In this document: one piece after another, positions 50,777 to 59,658 of the stretch
How the letters are laid out: every line of letters starts with the position of its first letter
How positions within the stretch are numbered: position 1 is the stretch's first letter
Made by a program: the position numbers and the translations under genes
The notes under the pieces: model-generated
The model's input: only the letters and a program-made list of their open reading frames with translations
Database searches by the model: none
Told to the model about the DNA's origin: nothing
NCBI GenBank assembly: GCA_963773635.1
Contig: CAVZBW010000005.1
Span: 1,736,001 to 1,800,000, forward strand
DNA length: 64,000 bases
Source of the DNA: CAVZBW01 sp963773635
GTDB taxonomy: Bacteria; Actinomycetota; Acidimicrobiia; Acidimicrobiales; RAAP-2
Reading direction: 5' to 3'

Positions 50777-51928
50777 CTACAGACGGTAGAGCCGCTGGGC
50801 GTTGCCACCCAGAATCTTGCGTTGGACTTCCTCGGGGAGAACGGCGATCTTGTCCGCCACCGAACGCAACGGGCTCGGGTAAAGACAGGTTGGATGGGGG
50901 AAGTCGGTCTCGAAGAGGATGTTGTCCTCGCCGAGCGTCTCCACGAGAAAGGGCAGGTTGTTCCGCTCGAACCAGAACGTGGCGTAGAGGTTGCTCCGGA
51001 AGTACTCCGAGGGCTTCTTCTTGAGCGCCCGCACCTCCTCCGGGGCGTTTTCGAGCATCTCGTAGTCGAGGGCCTCGAGGATGAAGGGGATCCAGCCGCA
51101 GGCGCTCTCCACGGAGACCCACTTCAGATCGGGGTGGCGGTCGAAGAGCCCCGAGACGATGCCATTGGCCACCACCCGGGCGTTTCCCACGAAGAGCAGG
51201 GTGCCGGTGAGGGCCAGCTTGACGTTGTCGGGGTGAGAGGTCCAGGGGTACTTCCCGGACCACGTGCTGGACGTGACGCTGGCGCCGATGTGGAAGTGGA
51301 CCGGCAGCTGGAGCTCGCTGCAGGTCTCCCAGAGCGAGTCCCAGGCAGGATCGGCCAGGTCCGGGCCCCCGATGTCGTCGGGGTCCGAGGTCATGTTGAC
51401 ACCCCTCATGCCCATCCCGGCCACCCGCCGGGCCTCGGCGGCGGAGAGGTTGACGTCCCAAGCCGGAAGGAGGGGCATCGGGAGCAGCCGGTTGTTCGAC
51501 TCGGCCTGGATCTCCGCCTGAATGTCGTTGTACATCTGGATCACCGTCATGCTGAGGTCGGGATCACCCACGACGGCGAGGTCCTGACCCCCCAGGCTGA
51601 GGGTGCTCGGGAAGATCACCTGGGCGTCGATACCGGACTCGTCCAGGACCTCGAGACGAACCTTGGGATCGTAGGCGCCGGCGTGGACGTCCTCGATTCT
51701 CCACTCGTACAGGCCGAGCTGGGCCGGCACCTTCCGCCCGTCCCGGCCGACCACGGCGGCCGCCGTCGCCCTGCCCATTGGGTGACCGTCGAACACCCAA
51801 TGCGGGATACCCTCGATCTCCTCCACCCGGGGCACCCGGTCGCGGATCTTGGCCGGGGCCCGCTTGGTGAAGAGGTCATGGGGCTCGGTCCAGTGGCTAT
51901 CGGCATCGATGACCAGCGTGTCAATCAT
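50777..51928 (-). CDS. Amidohydrolase (amidohydrolase_2 family)
   Basis: A 383-residue TIM-barrel hydrolase starting MIDTLVIDADSHWTEPHDLF (DxH), with PVHFHIGAS in the middle, WVSVESACGWIPFILEALDY, and ILFETDFPHPTCLYPSPL near the end. Same superfamily as the proteins at 36639, 48725 and 59659 but with DFPH in place of DYPH. The gap before the divergent VOC gene has a 20-bp inverted repeat. Substrate unknown. Confidence 0.86.
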   Translation of the reverse strand: MIDTLVIDADSHWTEPHDLFTKRAPAKIRDRVPRVEEIEGIPHWVFDGHPMGRATAAAVVGRDGRKVPAQLGLYEWRIEDVHAGAYDPKVRLEVLDESGIDAQVIFPSTLSLGGQDLAVVGDPDLSMTVIQMYNDIQAEIQAESNNRLLPMPLLPAWDVNLSAAEARRVAGMGMRGVNMTSDPDDIGGPDLADPAWDSLWETCSELQLPVHFHIGASVTSSTWSGKYPWTSHPDNVKLALTGTLLFVGNARVVANGIVSGLFDRHPDLKWVSVESACGWIPFILEALDYEMLENAPEEVRALKKKPSEYFRSNLYATFWFERNNLPFLVETLGEDNILFETDFPHPTCLYPSPLRSVADKIAVLPEEVQRKILGGNAQRLYRL

Positions 51929-51951
51929 CTCGTGTGTCCCTTTTCGCTATG

Positions 51952-51971
51952 AGGGTTTCCGAAAAAACCCT
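51952..51971. promoter_or_regulatory. Inverted repeat AGGGTTT-N6-AAACCCT
   Basis: Perfect 7-bp arms around CCGAAA, 24 bp before the amidohydrolase start on the minus strand and in the divergent gap to the VOC gene. Probable operator; the TetR at 49888 is a candidate binder. Confidence 0.45.
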
Positions 51972-52122
51972 AGCCAACGGACTCCGTAGGCGGCACTTGT
52001 AAAGCACGCCGCAATTGCACAGTATTTGTATCTGTCGACGGATTGACCGTGCTGGCGTGCTAGCCGACAGAGGCCATCAAGGACCAGCACGGCGCGCCAT
52101 GCGGCAGATCGGAAGGTGGAGC

Positions 52123-52569
52123 GTGCCGATCTTCAACCACACGGGGCAGGTAGTGAAGGACCTCGAGCGGTCCAAACGCTTCTACGAAGAGGTGCTGGGC
52201 TTCACTTATTGGCACGAGATCTCCCCGCCCGACGAGGCCACCTCCAAGCTCAACCAACTGGAGCCGCCGCTCGGCATCACCGCCTCCTATCTCTACCTCG
52301 AGGGCTTCGTGCTCGAGCTCATGCACTACTCGGCTCCGGGGGCCGTCGCGGAGTTTCGAAAGCGGACGATGAACGAACCCGGACTTACGCATCTCTCCAT
52401 CTCCGTTCCCGATGTCCGGGCGACCGCCGAAATGGCGGTCGAGTACGGGGGAGAGATCCTGGAGGACACGGATCTGGGAGGAATGGCGCTCTTCATCCGG
52501 GATCCCGACGGGCAGCTCCTCGAACTGCTTCCGGAGTCCTTTCGGGAGCACCTTCCACCCAAGAGCTGA
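52123..52569 (+). CDS. VOC (glyoxalase/dioxygenase superfamily) protein
   Basis: A 148-residue vicinal-oxygen-chelate protein with two beta-alpha-beta-beta-beta units: PIFNHTGQVVKDLERSKRFY, EEVLGFTYWHEI and later LTHLSISVPDVRATAEMAVE, IRDPDGQLLELLPE. Possible metal ligands are His in NHTG, Glu in LELMHY, His in LTHLS and Glu in LLELL. AAGGTGGAG before GTG 52123 fixes the start. Function could be isomerase, epimerase or dioxygenase. A second VOC gene is at 54266. Confidence 0.82.
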   Translation: MPIFNHTGQVVKDLERSKRFYEEVLGFTYWHEISPPDEATSKLNQLEPPLGITASYLYLEGFVLELMHYSAPGAVAEFRKRTMNEPGLTHLSISVPDVRATAEMAVEYGGEILEDTDLGGMALFIRDPDGQLLELLPESFREHLPPKS

Positions 52570-52620
52570 GCAGGCACCGAGGAGTTGAGCAGGCTCCCGG
52601 CCAACGGGCAGGTCTCCGAC

Positions 52621-54276
52621 TCAGGCCAACCCGGCGTGCGCCCCGGGCAGCTGCTCGAGGTCCAGCTGCACCTCGTCTCGCCGAATCGGCGTGCCGTTGA
52701 CCAACACATGGCGCATTCCCGTTGGCTCCTCGGCCGTCAGGCGTTCGCCACCCGCCGGGAGGTCGCGAAGTCTGCGCAATGGACCCGGAGCGACCGTCGC
52801 CGGATCGAATACGGCGATGTCCGCATGGAACCCCTCCCTGAGGTAGCCGCGCCGGTCGAAGCCAAACATGTCTCCCGGCTCCCCGGTGAGCTTTCGAACC
52901 GCCTTCTCGAGAGGCATGGTGCCGCGGTCACGCACCCAGTTGCCCAGGAGGTCCGTCGGTAGAGGCGCGTCACAGAGCTGGTCGACGTGCGCTCCTGCGT
53001 CCGTGAGGCCCAGCACCGTGTGCTCCTCGTTGAGCAGCCTCGCCACCGCCTCGGGGTCATCGTTGGACATGTAGACGCGGTAGCGGGTCTGCAGATCCTC
53101 ATCAAGCGACAGCTCGCACATCAAGTCGAACGGGCCGGTCCCGCGCTCAGCCGCCACATCGGCCACTCGGCGCCCGACGAGCTCGGGATAGCGCTCGGTC
53201 TCGGAGATTTCGATCTTCTGCCAATCAGGAACGAAGCCCGTGGTGCTCGCTCCGAAGTCCTCGAACGCCTTGGCCCGCCAGGCGGGGTCTCGGAACGCCG
53301 CCTTGCGCAGATCCCTGCTCACCTTCATGAGCTCCGAGAACACCTGGCTCGAATTCAAGGTGTACGCGTCGGCCAGCGTGAACTGCATCGTGAGCGGCCG
53401 AGGCGTCACCTGAGGCCATACGTTGATCCCGTTGGCGTTGCCGTCTTCCAGTAGCTGCACGATCTCGTTGTGCTGGCCATTTGCCGAGGCGAAGAGGGGG
53501 CAGGTGAAGGGCCGACCAATCTTCGGTTGCCATCTCCAGTTGTCCGGATACTCGCACTGCCAACCCGGGGTCGTGAGGATGACCCCGCGCCCGGCCTTCC
53601 CCGCCGCCATGAACAAGGACTCGACCTCGTCCATCTCGGCGAAGCGGCTCGGAACAGGCTTTCCGTCGACGCCCCGGTGGGCGAACGAGAAGCTCGTCGA
53701 GAAGCCGGCTGCCCCGACGTCGATCGCCTCCCCCACGAGGCCGCGCATCGTATCGATCTCCTCGGCGGTGGCAGCCCGCTCGTACGCAGCGTCACCCATG
53801 GCATACAGCCGGACGGCGCTATGACCGATGTACGCGGTGTAGTTGAGCGCGGTGCCGCGGCGTCGGACCAACGCGAGGTAGTCCGGATAGGTCTCGAATT
53901 CCCAGAGGATGCCCGCCTTGAGGGAGGCGGCGTCCATCCCTTCGACGTTCTCGAGCGTGTGCACGATCGTGTCGTGATGCTCTGGCCGGCACGGGGCAAT
54001 CGTGAACCCACAGTTACCCGCCACGACAGTCGTCACGCCGTGATACGAGGAGGGCTTGAGCTCGCGATCCCAGAACACCTGTGCGTCGAAGTGGGTATGG
54101 ATGTCGATGAAGCCCGGAGCCACGACACAGTGAGAGGCGTCGAGCTCGGTCCTGCCTTCGAGTCCGGCGCCGATCTCCTGGATGACGCCGTCGGTGACGG
54201 CCACGTCGGCCACCCGTCCCGGCGAACCGGTGCCATCAACCACCGTTCCTCCCCGAATTACCAGTTCAGCTGGCAT
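52621..54276 (-). CDS. Amidohydrolase, N-acyl-D-amino-acid deacylase type
   Basis: A 551-residue amidohydrolase_3 protein. LVIRGGTVVDGTGSPGRVAD, IDIHTHFDAQVFWDRELKPS (metal HxH), VVAGNCGFTIAP, GLTDAGAHVDQ (late Asp) and EGFHADIAVFDPATVAPG (beta-domain). It hydrolyses an amide or lactam; D-amino-acid derivatives are the usual family substrates. Its ATG overlaps the end of the VOC gene at 54266 by 11 bp, and GAAAGGGGG precedes it. Paralogues are at 11072 and 56994, the latter closest. Confidence 0.86.
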   Translation of the reverse strand: MPAELVIRGGTVVDGTGSPGRVADVAVTDGVIQEIGAGLEGRTELDASHCVVAPGFIDIHTHFDAQVFWDRELKPSSYHGVTTVVAGNCGFTIAPCRPEHHDTIVHTLENVEGMDAASLKAGILWEFETYPDYLALVRRRGTALNYTAYIGHSAVRLYAMGDAAYERAATAEEIDTMRGLVGEAIDVGAAGFSTSFSFAHRGVDGKPVPSRFAEMDEVESLFMAAGKAGRGVILTTPGWQCEYPDNWRWQPKIGRPFTCPLFASANGQHNEIVQLLEDGNANGINVWPQVTPRPLTMQFTLADAYTLNSSQVFSELMKVSRDLRKAAFRDPAWRAKAFEDFGASTTGFVPDWQKIEISETERYPELVGRRVADVAAERGTGPFDLMCELSLDEDLQTRYRVYMSNDDPEAVARLLNEEHTVLGLTDAGAHVDQLCDAPLPTDLLGNWVRDRGTMPLEKAVRKLTGEPGDMFGFDRRGYLREGFHADIAVFDPATVAPGPLRRLRDLPAGGERLTAEEPTGMRHVLVNGTPIRRDEVQLDLEQLPGAHAGLA

Positions 54277-54667
54277 CTATGCCCCCTTTCGGGTACCTCA
54301 TGAACTCCAGCAGGTTGCCATCGGGGTCACGCGTGTACACGCTCGAGGCCGTCGTTTGCCGGCCGCCCTGGCGCTCTACGGGACCTTCCTCGATCGTGGC
54401 GCCGGCCGCTTCGAGCAATCGCTGCAGAGCTTCGGGCGACCCCTCCCAGACGAAGCACAGATCCCCGCACGGAGGCTCGGCGGCTGGGGCCCGCAACGAG
54501 AACCGCCGTTGCCACACCTCGGGACGGTGAAAATTGATCATCTGGTTTCCAATATAGACCTGCACCAGGTATTCGTTTTCGGTGACCTTCATCCCCAGAG
54601 CTCTGTAGAAGGCACTCATGGCCTCCGTCTGCCGCATGGGAAGTGCCACGTGGTCGAAACCGACCAC
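54266..54667 (-). CDS. VOC (glyoxalase superfamily) protein
   Basis: A 133-residue single-chain VOC protein: VGFDHVALPMRQTEAMSAFY, RALGMKVTENEYLVQVYIGN, CGDLCFVWEG and TRDPDGNLLEFMRY. Metal-site candidates are His in DHVAL and Glu in LLEFM. GGGAG six bases before GTG 54667 supports the start; the open frame runs further up into amidohydrolase copy 2. Overlaps the following D-aminoacylase gene by 11 bp, so both are one unit downstream of that copy. Confidence 0.8.
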   Translation of the reverse strand: MVGFDHVALPMRQTEAMSAFYRALGMKVTENEYLVQVYIGNQMINFHRPEVWQRRFSLRAPAAEPPCGDLCFVWEGSPEALQRLLEAAGATIEEGPVERQGGRQTTASSVYTRDPDGNLLEFMRYPKGGIDAS

Positions 54668-54692
54668 GTGGTCTCCCACCGACGGTTCTGGA

Positions 54693-55802
54693 TCAGGCGA
54701 CATGCTCGAAGCCGTAGAGCCGGGCACAGTTCAAGGCCGTGATCTTGCGGACGTCTCCGGGCGGCAGCGATCCCAGGGTCTCCCGGATGGCCCGCTGGGA
54801 CTCGGGGAAGGTGCTGTCGGTATGGGGGTAGTCCGAGGCCCACATCACGTTGTCCGCTCCGAGCATGGGGATGGCCTGCGAGGCGAGCTCCTCCTCCTCG
54901 AAGGTGGCGATGACCTGGCGGCGGAAGACCTCGCTCGGGGGGTCTTTGGGCGCGTAGTCGATGTTGTCCTTCAGGGCCCGCCACTCCATGTCCATGCGGC
55001 TCAGGTAGTAGGGCAGCCACCCCAGGCCGGCTTCGGCCAGGACCAGCTTGAAGTCGGGGTGACGCTCCAGCATCCCACCGAAGATCATGATGGCCAGGGC
55101 CTCGTCGAGCTGCAGGGGCAGGAGCGAGGCAAAGGCCGCCGACTGCCACTTGCCGATCTGGTAGCTGAGCCGGGGGGACGCCCCTCCCTTGATGTGGAAG
55201 CTGAGGGGGATCCCGGTCTGCCCGGCCGCAGCCCACAGACGGTCCCACACCCCGTCGGTGGCATCGATGTCGAAGACGTCGATGATCGCACCTCGATGGC
55301 CCTTGGCGGCGCAACGCTCGAGCTCGGCGACGGCCGCCTCCGGGGAATGGCTCGGGAGGAATGCCAGCACGCAGAGTCGGTCGGGAGCCGATGCGTTGAA
55401 CTCCTCGACCGCCCAATCGTTCCAGGCGGCATAGCAGACGTCCTGCAGCTCTGGCTCGGGAATCGAAAGGGTCAAGGGAACGGGCCCGTAGATGACCGAG
55501 GCCCAGACCCCATCGCGGTCGAGGTCTTCCAGGCGGAGCTTCGGATTGGAGGCTCGGAAGCCGTCGTCTTCGATGCCGGCCCGGCCGATGGCCCCCAGGC
55601 CCTTCAGGTGCTCGGTCCCGGGCGGACGCCCGCTGCCACCGAGGACCCGATCGCCGGCGACCCAGGTGGGCACGCCCTCTCGGTCGACGACGTGAGGAGC
55701 CTGCTCGGCATAGCGCTGCGACACCCGCGCCTCCCAGACGTCCCGAGGGACGGCGTTGAGATCGAGGTGATCGTCGCAGGAGTAGATGCTCGACGCGTCC
55801 AT
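54693..55802 (-). CDS. Amidohydrolase (amidohydrolase_2 family), duplicated copy 2
   Basis: A 369-residue amidohydrolase_2 protein, practically the same as the gene at 36639 (one amino-acid change, WEARVSQ against WESRVSQ). DDHLDLN, LSFHIKGG and WASDYPHTDS are intact. AAGGGAAC about nine bases before the ATG at 55802 differs from the copy 1 ribosome site, as do all flanks. The frame stays open to 56018 without support for a longer start. It now lies ahead of the VOC and D-aminoacylase genes, so it is expressed in a different context from copy 1. Confidence 0.88.
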   Translation of the reverse strand: MDASSIYSCDDHLDLNAVPRDVWEARVSQRYAEQAPHVVDREGVPTWVAGDRVLGGSGRPPGTEHLKGLGAIGRAGIEDDGFRASNPKLRLEDLDRDGVWASVIYGPVPLTLSIPEPELQDVCYAAWNDWAVEEFNASAPDRLCVLAFLPSHSPEAAVAELERCAAKGHRGAIIDVFDIDATDGVWDRLWAAAGQTGIPLSFHIKGGASPRLSYQIGKWQSAAFASLLPLQLDEALAIMIFGGMLERHPDFKLVLAEAGLGWLPYYLSRMDMEWRALKDNIDYAPKDPPSEVFRRQVIATFEEEELASQAIPMLGADNVMWASDYPHTDSTFPESQRAIRETLGSLPPGDVRKITALNCARLYGFEHVA

Positions 55803-55804
55803 GT
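54693..55804. repeat. 1,112-bp direct repeat, copy 2
   Basis: Second copy of 36639-37750, same orientation, about 99.6 percent identical by my count. The boundaries coincide with the coding sequence. Confidence 0.92.
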
Positions 55805-56042
55805 TGTCTCGTTCCCTTCTTGCTTCAGCTTGCCAAGGGTTTGACGCCGCGAGGACGACGGCCGCAGGCAACCTCGGCGCTCCGGTCTCGGCGCACCTCG
55901 GCGTGGGGCTCGGAAGCCATCTTTGGGCACTCTCGTCTCTTTCGCAAGTGGCGTTTTCGTAGTTTGCCACGCCACGGTGATTTCCGCACGCGTCAGTGCT
56001 CCGGCGTTGCTCCCCCACGCGCCTTCGCGAATTGCGCCCGCC

Positions 56043-56681
56043 TCAAGTCGCGATCCCGATCGCCGGCGACACGAAGCGGAGGACCTGCGCCTTGACCAAC
56101 GAGCGTCGCTGCAGCGGACGCTGACGGGCGTTCGCGACGGCCTGTATGAGTGCATGGATGCTGTGGGCGTCCTCCTCGGGCTGGGGCGAGTAGAGGAGCC
56201 GGGCCCGATGTCCGGCCCGGAGGGCCTTGATCAGTGGCGGGCAGTACATCCGCTCCATGTCGGGATAGGAAGTGCCGAGGGTGTACGTCTCCAGCACCGC
56301 GGGAGTCGTGAAGACCTGGGTGAGCGGCCCGATCTCGGGGCTGTAGATCAGCTCCAGAGACGCGTCGATCCACGCCAACACCCCTGCTACGGGATCTTCG
56401 GTCCTCGCAACTGCGGCTGCCAGGAACGCAGCCACCCGCTTGCGCTCGCGCTCGATCAGGGCCAGCAGGAGCGCGTCCTTCGAATCGAACTGCCGATAGA
56501 AGGAACGAGTCGATAGTCCCGCCTCGGCCAGGATGTCGCTGACGGAAGTGTTGTCGTAGCCTCGCTCGGCCATGACCCGCAAGCCGGCTTCGAGCAACAT
56601 CCTGCGCTCAGTGGCCGCGTCGAACCGGCGCGGGCGGCCACGGCGGGGCGTCAGGGCTTGTGCGTCCGCGGCTCGCGGCAT
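56043..56681 (-). CDS. TetR family transcriptional regulator
   Basis: A 212-residue TetR regulator, paralogue of the one at 49888: RGRPRRFDAATERRMLLEAG, then VSDILAEAGLSTRSFYRQFD, and PPLIKALRAGHRARLLYSP in the ligand domain. It is divergent from the D-aminoacylase at 56994 and lies upstream of amidohydrolase copy 2. The inverted repeat ACTGAT-N9-ATCAGT 48 bp before its start is a likely operator. Confidence 0.87.
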   Translation of the reverse strand: MPRAADAQALTPRRGRPRRFDAATERRMLLEAGLRVMAERGYDNTSVSDILAEAGLSTRSFYRQFDSKDALLLALIERERKRVAAFLAAAVARTEDPVAGVLAWIDASLELIYSPEIGPLTQVFTTPAVLETYTLGTSYPDMERMYCPPLIKALRAGHRARLLYSPQPEEDAHSIHALIQAVANARQRPLQRRSLVKAQVLRFVSPAIGIAT

Positions 56682-56729
56682 TGGCCCAGCGTACTGCGGG
56701 TGGTACTAACCCGGGCGGCGGATCGGTCG

Positions 56730-56750
56730 ACTGATATTGTGTCCATCAGT
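56730..56750. promoter_or_regulatory. Inverted repeat ACTGAT-N9-ATCAGT, candidate TetR operator
   Basis: Perfect 6-bp arms with a 9-bp centre, total 21 bp, in the divergent gap between the TetR gene (start 56681) and the D-aminoacylase gene (start 56994). Size and place suit TetR autoregulation. Confidence 0.45.
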
Positions 56751-56799
56751 TCTCAAATGGGTTGAGGGACCGGAAAGGGCGTCAACGTCCCCCAGCAGG

Positions 56800-56864
56800 C
56801 CCGCAGAGAGGTCGCAAGCCCAACCCCCAATCATACTGCATGGGGCTTGCGACCTCTCTGCGGG
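56800..56864. repeat. Perfect 22-bp inverted repeat with 21-nt loop
   Basis: The arm 56800-56821 (CCCGCAGAGAGG...) is exactly complementary to 56843-56864. The loop contains CCCCCAATCATACTGCA. It sits in the 312-bp divergent gap (56682-56993), which holds no gene. It has no T-run and lies upstream of both genes, so it is not an ordinary terminator; a regulatory hairpin, cruciform or remnant of a small mobile element are possible. Confidence 0.7.
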
Positions 56865-56993
56865 TCACCGGGTCAACCAGCTGAATGCGGCGTACTGCAG
56901 AGGGTTGCGATCGCGGTCTTCCGCCTGCTGGATGGCGCGATGGGAACACGATCCGGCGGAAGCACATCTAGAGTCTCTCCAAGGAGACCGCTC

Positions 56994-58700
56994 ATGCTGG
57001 ACCTGCTGATTGAGGGTGCCTCAGTTGCCGACGGAACACGATCGCCGGCGACGGCCCGGCCGATTGGCGTCGTCGACGGGTGCTTCCGCACGGGCGATGA
57101 TCTCCGAGGATCGCGTGCCAAACGCCGCATCGACGCCACTGGGCTCGTCGCGGCCCCGGGATTCATCGATGTCCACACGCACTACGATGCGCAGGTCTTC
57201 TGGGACGCGCACCTGACTCCTTCTTCGCTTCACGGAGTGACCAGCGTCGTCGCCGGGAACTGCGGGTTCTCCATCGCCCCGCTCGCCCCAGGGGGCGACG
57301 AGTACCTCCAGAGGATGCTGTCTCGCGTCGAAGGCATCCCGCTCGCAGCACTGCAGCACGGGGTTCCTTGGAACTGGAGCTCCTTCGACGACTACCTGAC
57401 CGCGGTCGAGCAGGCCAAGCCGGCGTTGAACTTCGCCGCCCTTGCCGGTCACTCCGCCATCCGACGCTTCGTCCTCCAAGAGGACTGTCACACGCCCGTG
57501 CCTACCGAGAACGCGGTCGCCGAGATGTGTGGCCTCTTGCGCAAGGCCATGGAGGCGGGAGCGCTCGGGTTCTCTTCGTCGTGGGGCGAGGCACACTTCG
57601 ATGGGGATGGACAACCGGTCCCCTCACGTAGCGCCGCGGCAGCGGAGATCCTCGAGCTCTGCCATCAGATTGCGCCCTTCCCGGCGGCTCAGCTCGAGTT
57701 CATACCCACGCTCGGGCGTTTCGACGACGGGCATCGGTCTCTCATGGCGGACATGTCTCGAGCAGGAGGTGCCCCGCTCAACTGGAACGTTCTCTTGGCG
57801 ACTGACCAAGAAACCTACGCGAACAGGCTCTCCGCATCCGACTATGCCGCCCAACACGATGCCCGTGTGTTTGCCCTGAGCTATCCGGGTGCCATCCGCG
57901 CTCGAGTGTCGTTCGTCAGTTCGATCTTCGACGCCATCCCCGGGTGGTCTCCGACTCTGGCACTCGAACCCGAGCAGATCGCGGCACGTCTCACTGACCC
58001 GACCGAGCGTCGCCGCCTCTTGGATCTCGCAGAGGCCCATCGCCAAAGGCAGCCGGGCGGACTCACGAATTTCGGCGACCTGCGCGTGCTCGATGCCTAT
58101 ACCCCGCAGACCAAAGCAGTCGAAGGACGGTTGCTCAGTGAACTGGCGATCGAGAGGAATGTCTCGACCTTCGACGTTCTCTGCGATCTTGCCTCGTCAG
58201 ACATCCAGATGGGCTTTGTTCGGGATTCGGGGGAAGAGGATGGTGATGCCTGGGACCTGCGAGTGGCTTCGTGGCGGGACGAACGCGTGCTGATCGGTGC
58301 GTCCGATGCGGGTGCCCACGTCGACATCATCACGACCTTTGACTACCCGGTCGCCCTCCTCGCCCAGGCTCGCGATCGACGCGCGATGGACCCGGCCGAG
58401 GCTGTGCGCCTCCTTACCGCGGTTCCGGCGTCCTTGTACGGATTGACAGACGTCGGTCGAATTGCCGACGGTTACCGCGCTGACCTCGTGCTGTTCGATC
58501 CCGAGACGGTCGCCCCCGGTCCCACCACTTGGCGCAACGATCTGCCCGGTGGTGCCGGCCGGCTCTATTCCGCACCGGCCGGCATAGATCGAGTCTTCGT
58601 GAACGGGGTGGAGACCGTGACGGGACAGACGACCACCGGAGCTCGGCCCGGGCGGGTCATCCGGAGGGCGAACGGGAGCCTTGCGCCGCCCGTGAGGTAA
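56994..58700 (+). CDS. Amidohydrolase, N-acyl-D-amino-acid deacylase type
   Basis: A 568-residue amidohydrolase_3 protein. LLIEGASVADGTRSPATARP, IDVHTHYDAQVFWDAHLTPS (metal HxH), VVAGNCGFSIAPLAPGGDEY, IGASDAGAHVDIITTFDYPV (late Asp) and RADLVLFDPETVAPGPTTWR. It is closest to the protein at 52621. AAGGAG eight bases before ATG 56994 sets the start, although the frame is open upstream across the inverted repeat. Divergent from a TetR gene, which probably controls it. Substrate unknown. Confidence 0.87.
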   Translation: MLDLLIEGASVADGTRSPATARPIGVVDGCFRTGDDLRGSRAKRRIDATGLVAAPGFIDVHTHYDAQVFWDAHLTPSSLHGVTSVVAGNCGFSIAPLAPGGDEYLQRMLSRVEGIPLAALQHGVPWNWSSFDDYLTAVEQAKPALNFAALAGHSAIRRFVLQEDCHTPVPTENAVAEMCGLLRKAMEAGALGFSSSWGEAHFDGDGQPVPSRSAAAAEILELCHQIAPFPAAQLEFIPTLGRFDDGHRSLMADMSRAGGAPLNWNVLLATDQETYANRLSASDYAAQHDARVFALSYPGAIRARVSFVSSIFDAIPGWSPTLALEPEQIAARLTDPTERRRLLDLAEAHRQRQPGGLTNFGDLRVLDAYTPQTKAVEGRLLSELAIERNVSTFDVLCDLASSDIQMGFVRDSGEEDGDAWDLRVASWRDERVLIGASDAGAHVDIITTFDYPVALLAQARDRRAMDPAEAVRLLTAVPASLYGLTDVGRIADGYRADLVLFDPETVAPGPTTWRNDLPGGAGRLYSAPAGIDRVFVNGVETVTGQTTTGARPGRVIRRANGSLAPPVR

Positions 58701-58943
58701 GCGGCGAAGCGAAGGACGTCCACGCCGAGGGTGGTGACGCCGGTCTTCACAGATGGGAGCAGCCCCACCCACTCCTTGGACCGCCACGTCACGGATAGAC
58801 GTTGAGCCCCTCACGTGCCGTCGCGGGACGACGGGCAGAAATCCTATTTTGCATAGGGGCGTGACGCAAAGGCCCCGACGGTCGCCGCCCCGCGAAAGAC
58901 GGGCCACGCCGATCGAGCGTGCCGCCGCCTACAGTGATCGCCC

Positions 58944-59594
58944 ATGGCAAGGGTCGATCCGGTGAGTGGGTTCGATCTCGAGACGGTCGACCGACTGCTC
59001 ACGACCACTCGAGCCGTCCGCCGGCGCCTGGACTTCGATCGCGACGTTCCGTTGGACGTCGTTCGCGAGTGTCTGACTCTGGCCGTCCAGGCGCCAACAG
59101 GGGACAACGCCCAGCGCTGGCGCTGGCTGGTCATTACCGATCCCACAGTCCGGGAACGCTTGGGCCAGCTCTATCGAGGCATCCCCCGGACGCCAGAGGT
59201 CGTGCCCGAGCCACTTCCGATGTCGGACCAGCGCCGCAGGATGCTGGCATCCGCCCACTTCCTGATGGACCACATCACCGAGGTCCCACTTTTCGTGCTT
59301 CCGTGCACCCGGGAGGTCGGGCACGCCGCCGGATGGGCCCCGTCGATCTATCCCGCCGTATGGAGCCTGATCCTGGCGCTCCGCAGCCGTGGCCTGGGAT
59401 CGGTCATCACCACCGCCCACCTCTACCGGCGCGAGGAGGCGGCGGCGTTGCTTGGCGTTCCCGAGGGTTATGCGCAGGCCTGCCTCCTCCCGATCGCTTA
59501 CTACAAGGGCTCGGATTTCCACCCGGCCGACCGTCTACCGATCGAAGAGGTCGCCTATTTGAACCACTGGGGTTCGCCGCTTCCAGCCTCGTAG
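58944..59594 (+). CDS. Nitroreductase family protein
   Basis: A 216-residue FMN-binding nitroreductase-fold protein. RAVRRRLDFDRDVPLDVV matches the N-terminal RxSxRxF-like FMN phosphate region, LAVQAPTGDNAQRWRWLVIT the xAPSxxNxQPW strand, and the end has LGSVITTAHLYR and LGVPEGYAQACLLPIAYYKG. It reduces nitro, enone or similar groups using NAD(P)H. An imperfect site CCTAT-N5-ATAGG is at 58843-58857. Between 58701 and 58943 nothing else is convincing. Confidence 0.84.
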   Translation: MARVDPVSGFDLETVDRLLTTTRAVRRRLDFDRDVPLDVVRECLTLAVQAPTGDNAQRWRWLVITDPTVRERLGQLYRGIPRTPEVVPEPLPMSDQRRRMLASAHFLMDHITEVPLFVLPCTREVGHAAGWAPSIYPAVWSLILALRSRGLGSVITTAHLYRREEAAALLGVPEGYAQACLLPIAYYKGSDFHPADRLPIEEVAYLNHWGSPLPAS

Positions 59595-59658
59595 GCGGAA
59601 TACGAAAATCCATGTCACACCATCGCCCTTGCGATCGTCGGATGCGATACTGAGACCG

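Noticed and set aside
58565..58792. Minus-strand frame starting MTWRSKEWVGLLP
   Set aside because: Its first ~35 residues look somewhat protein-like, but most of it overlaps the D-aminoacylase gene and I recognise no family.
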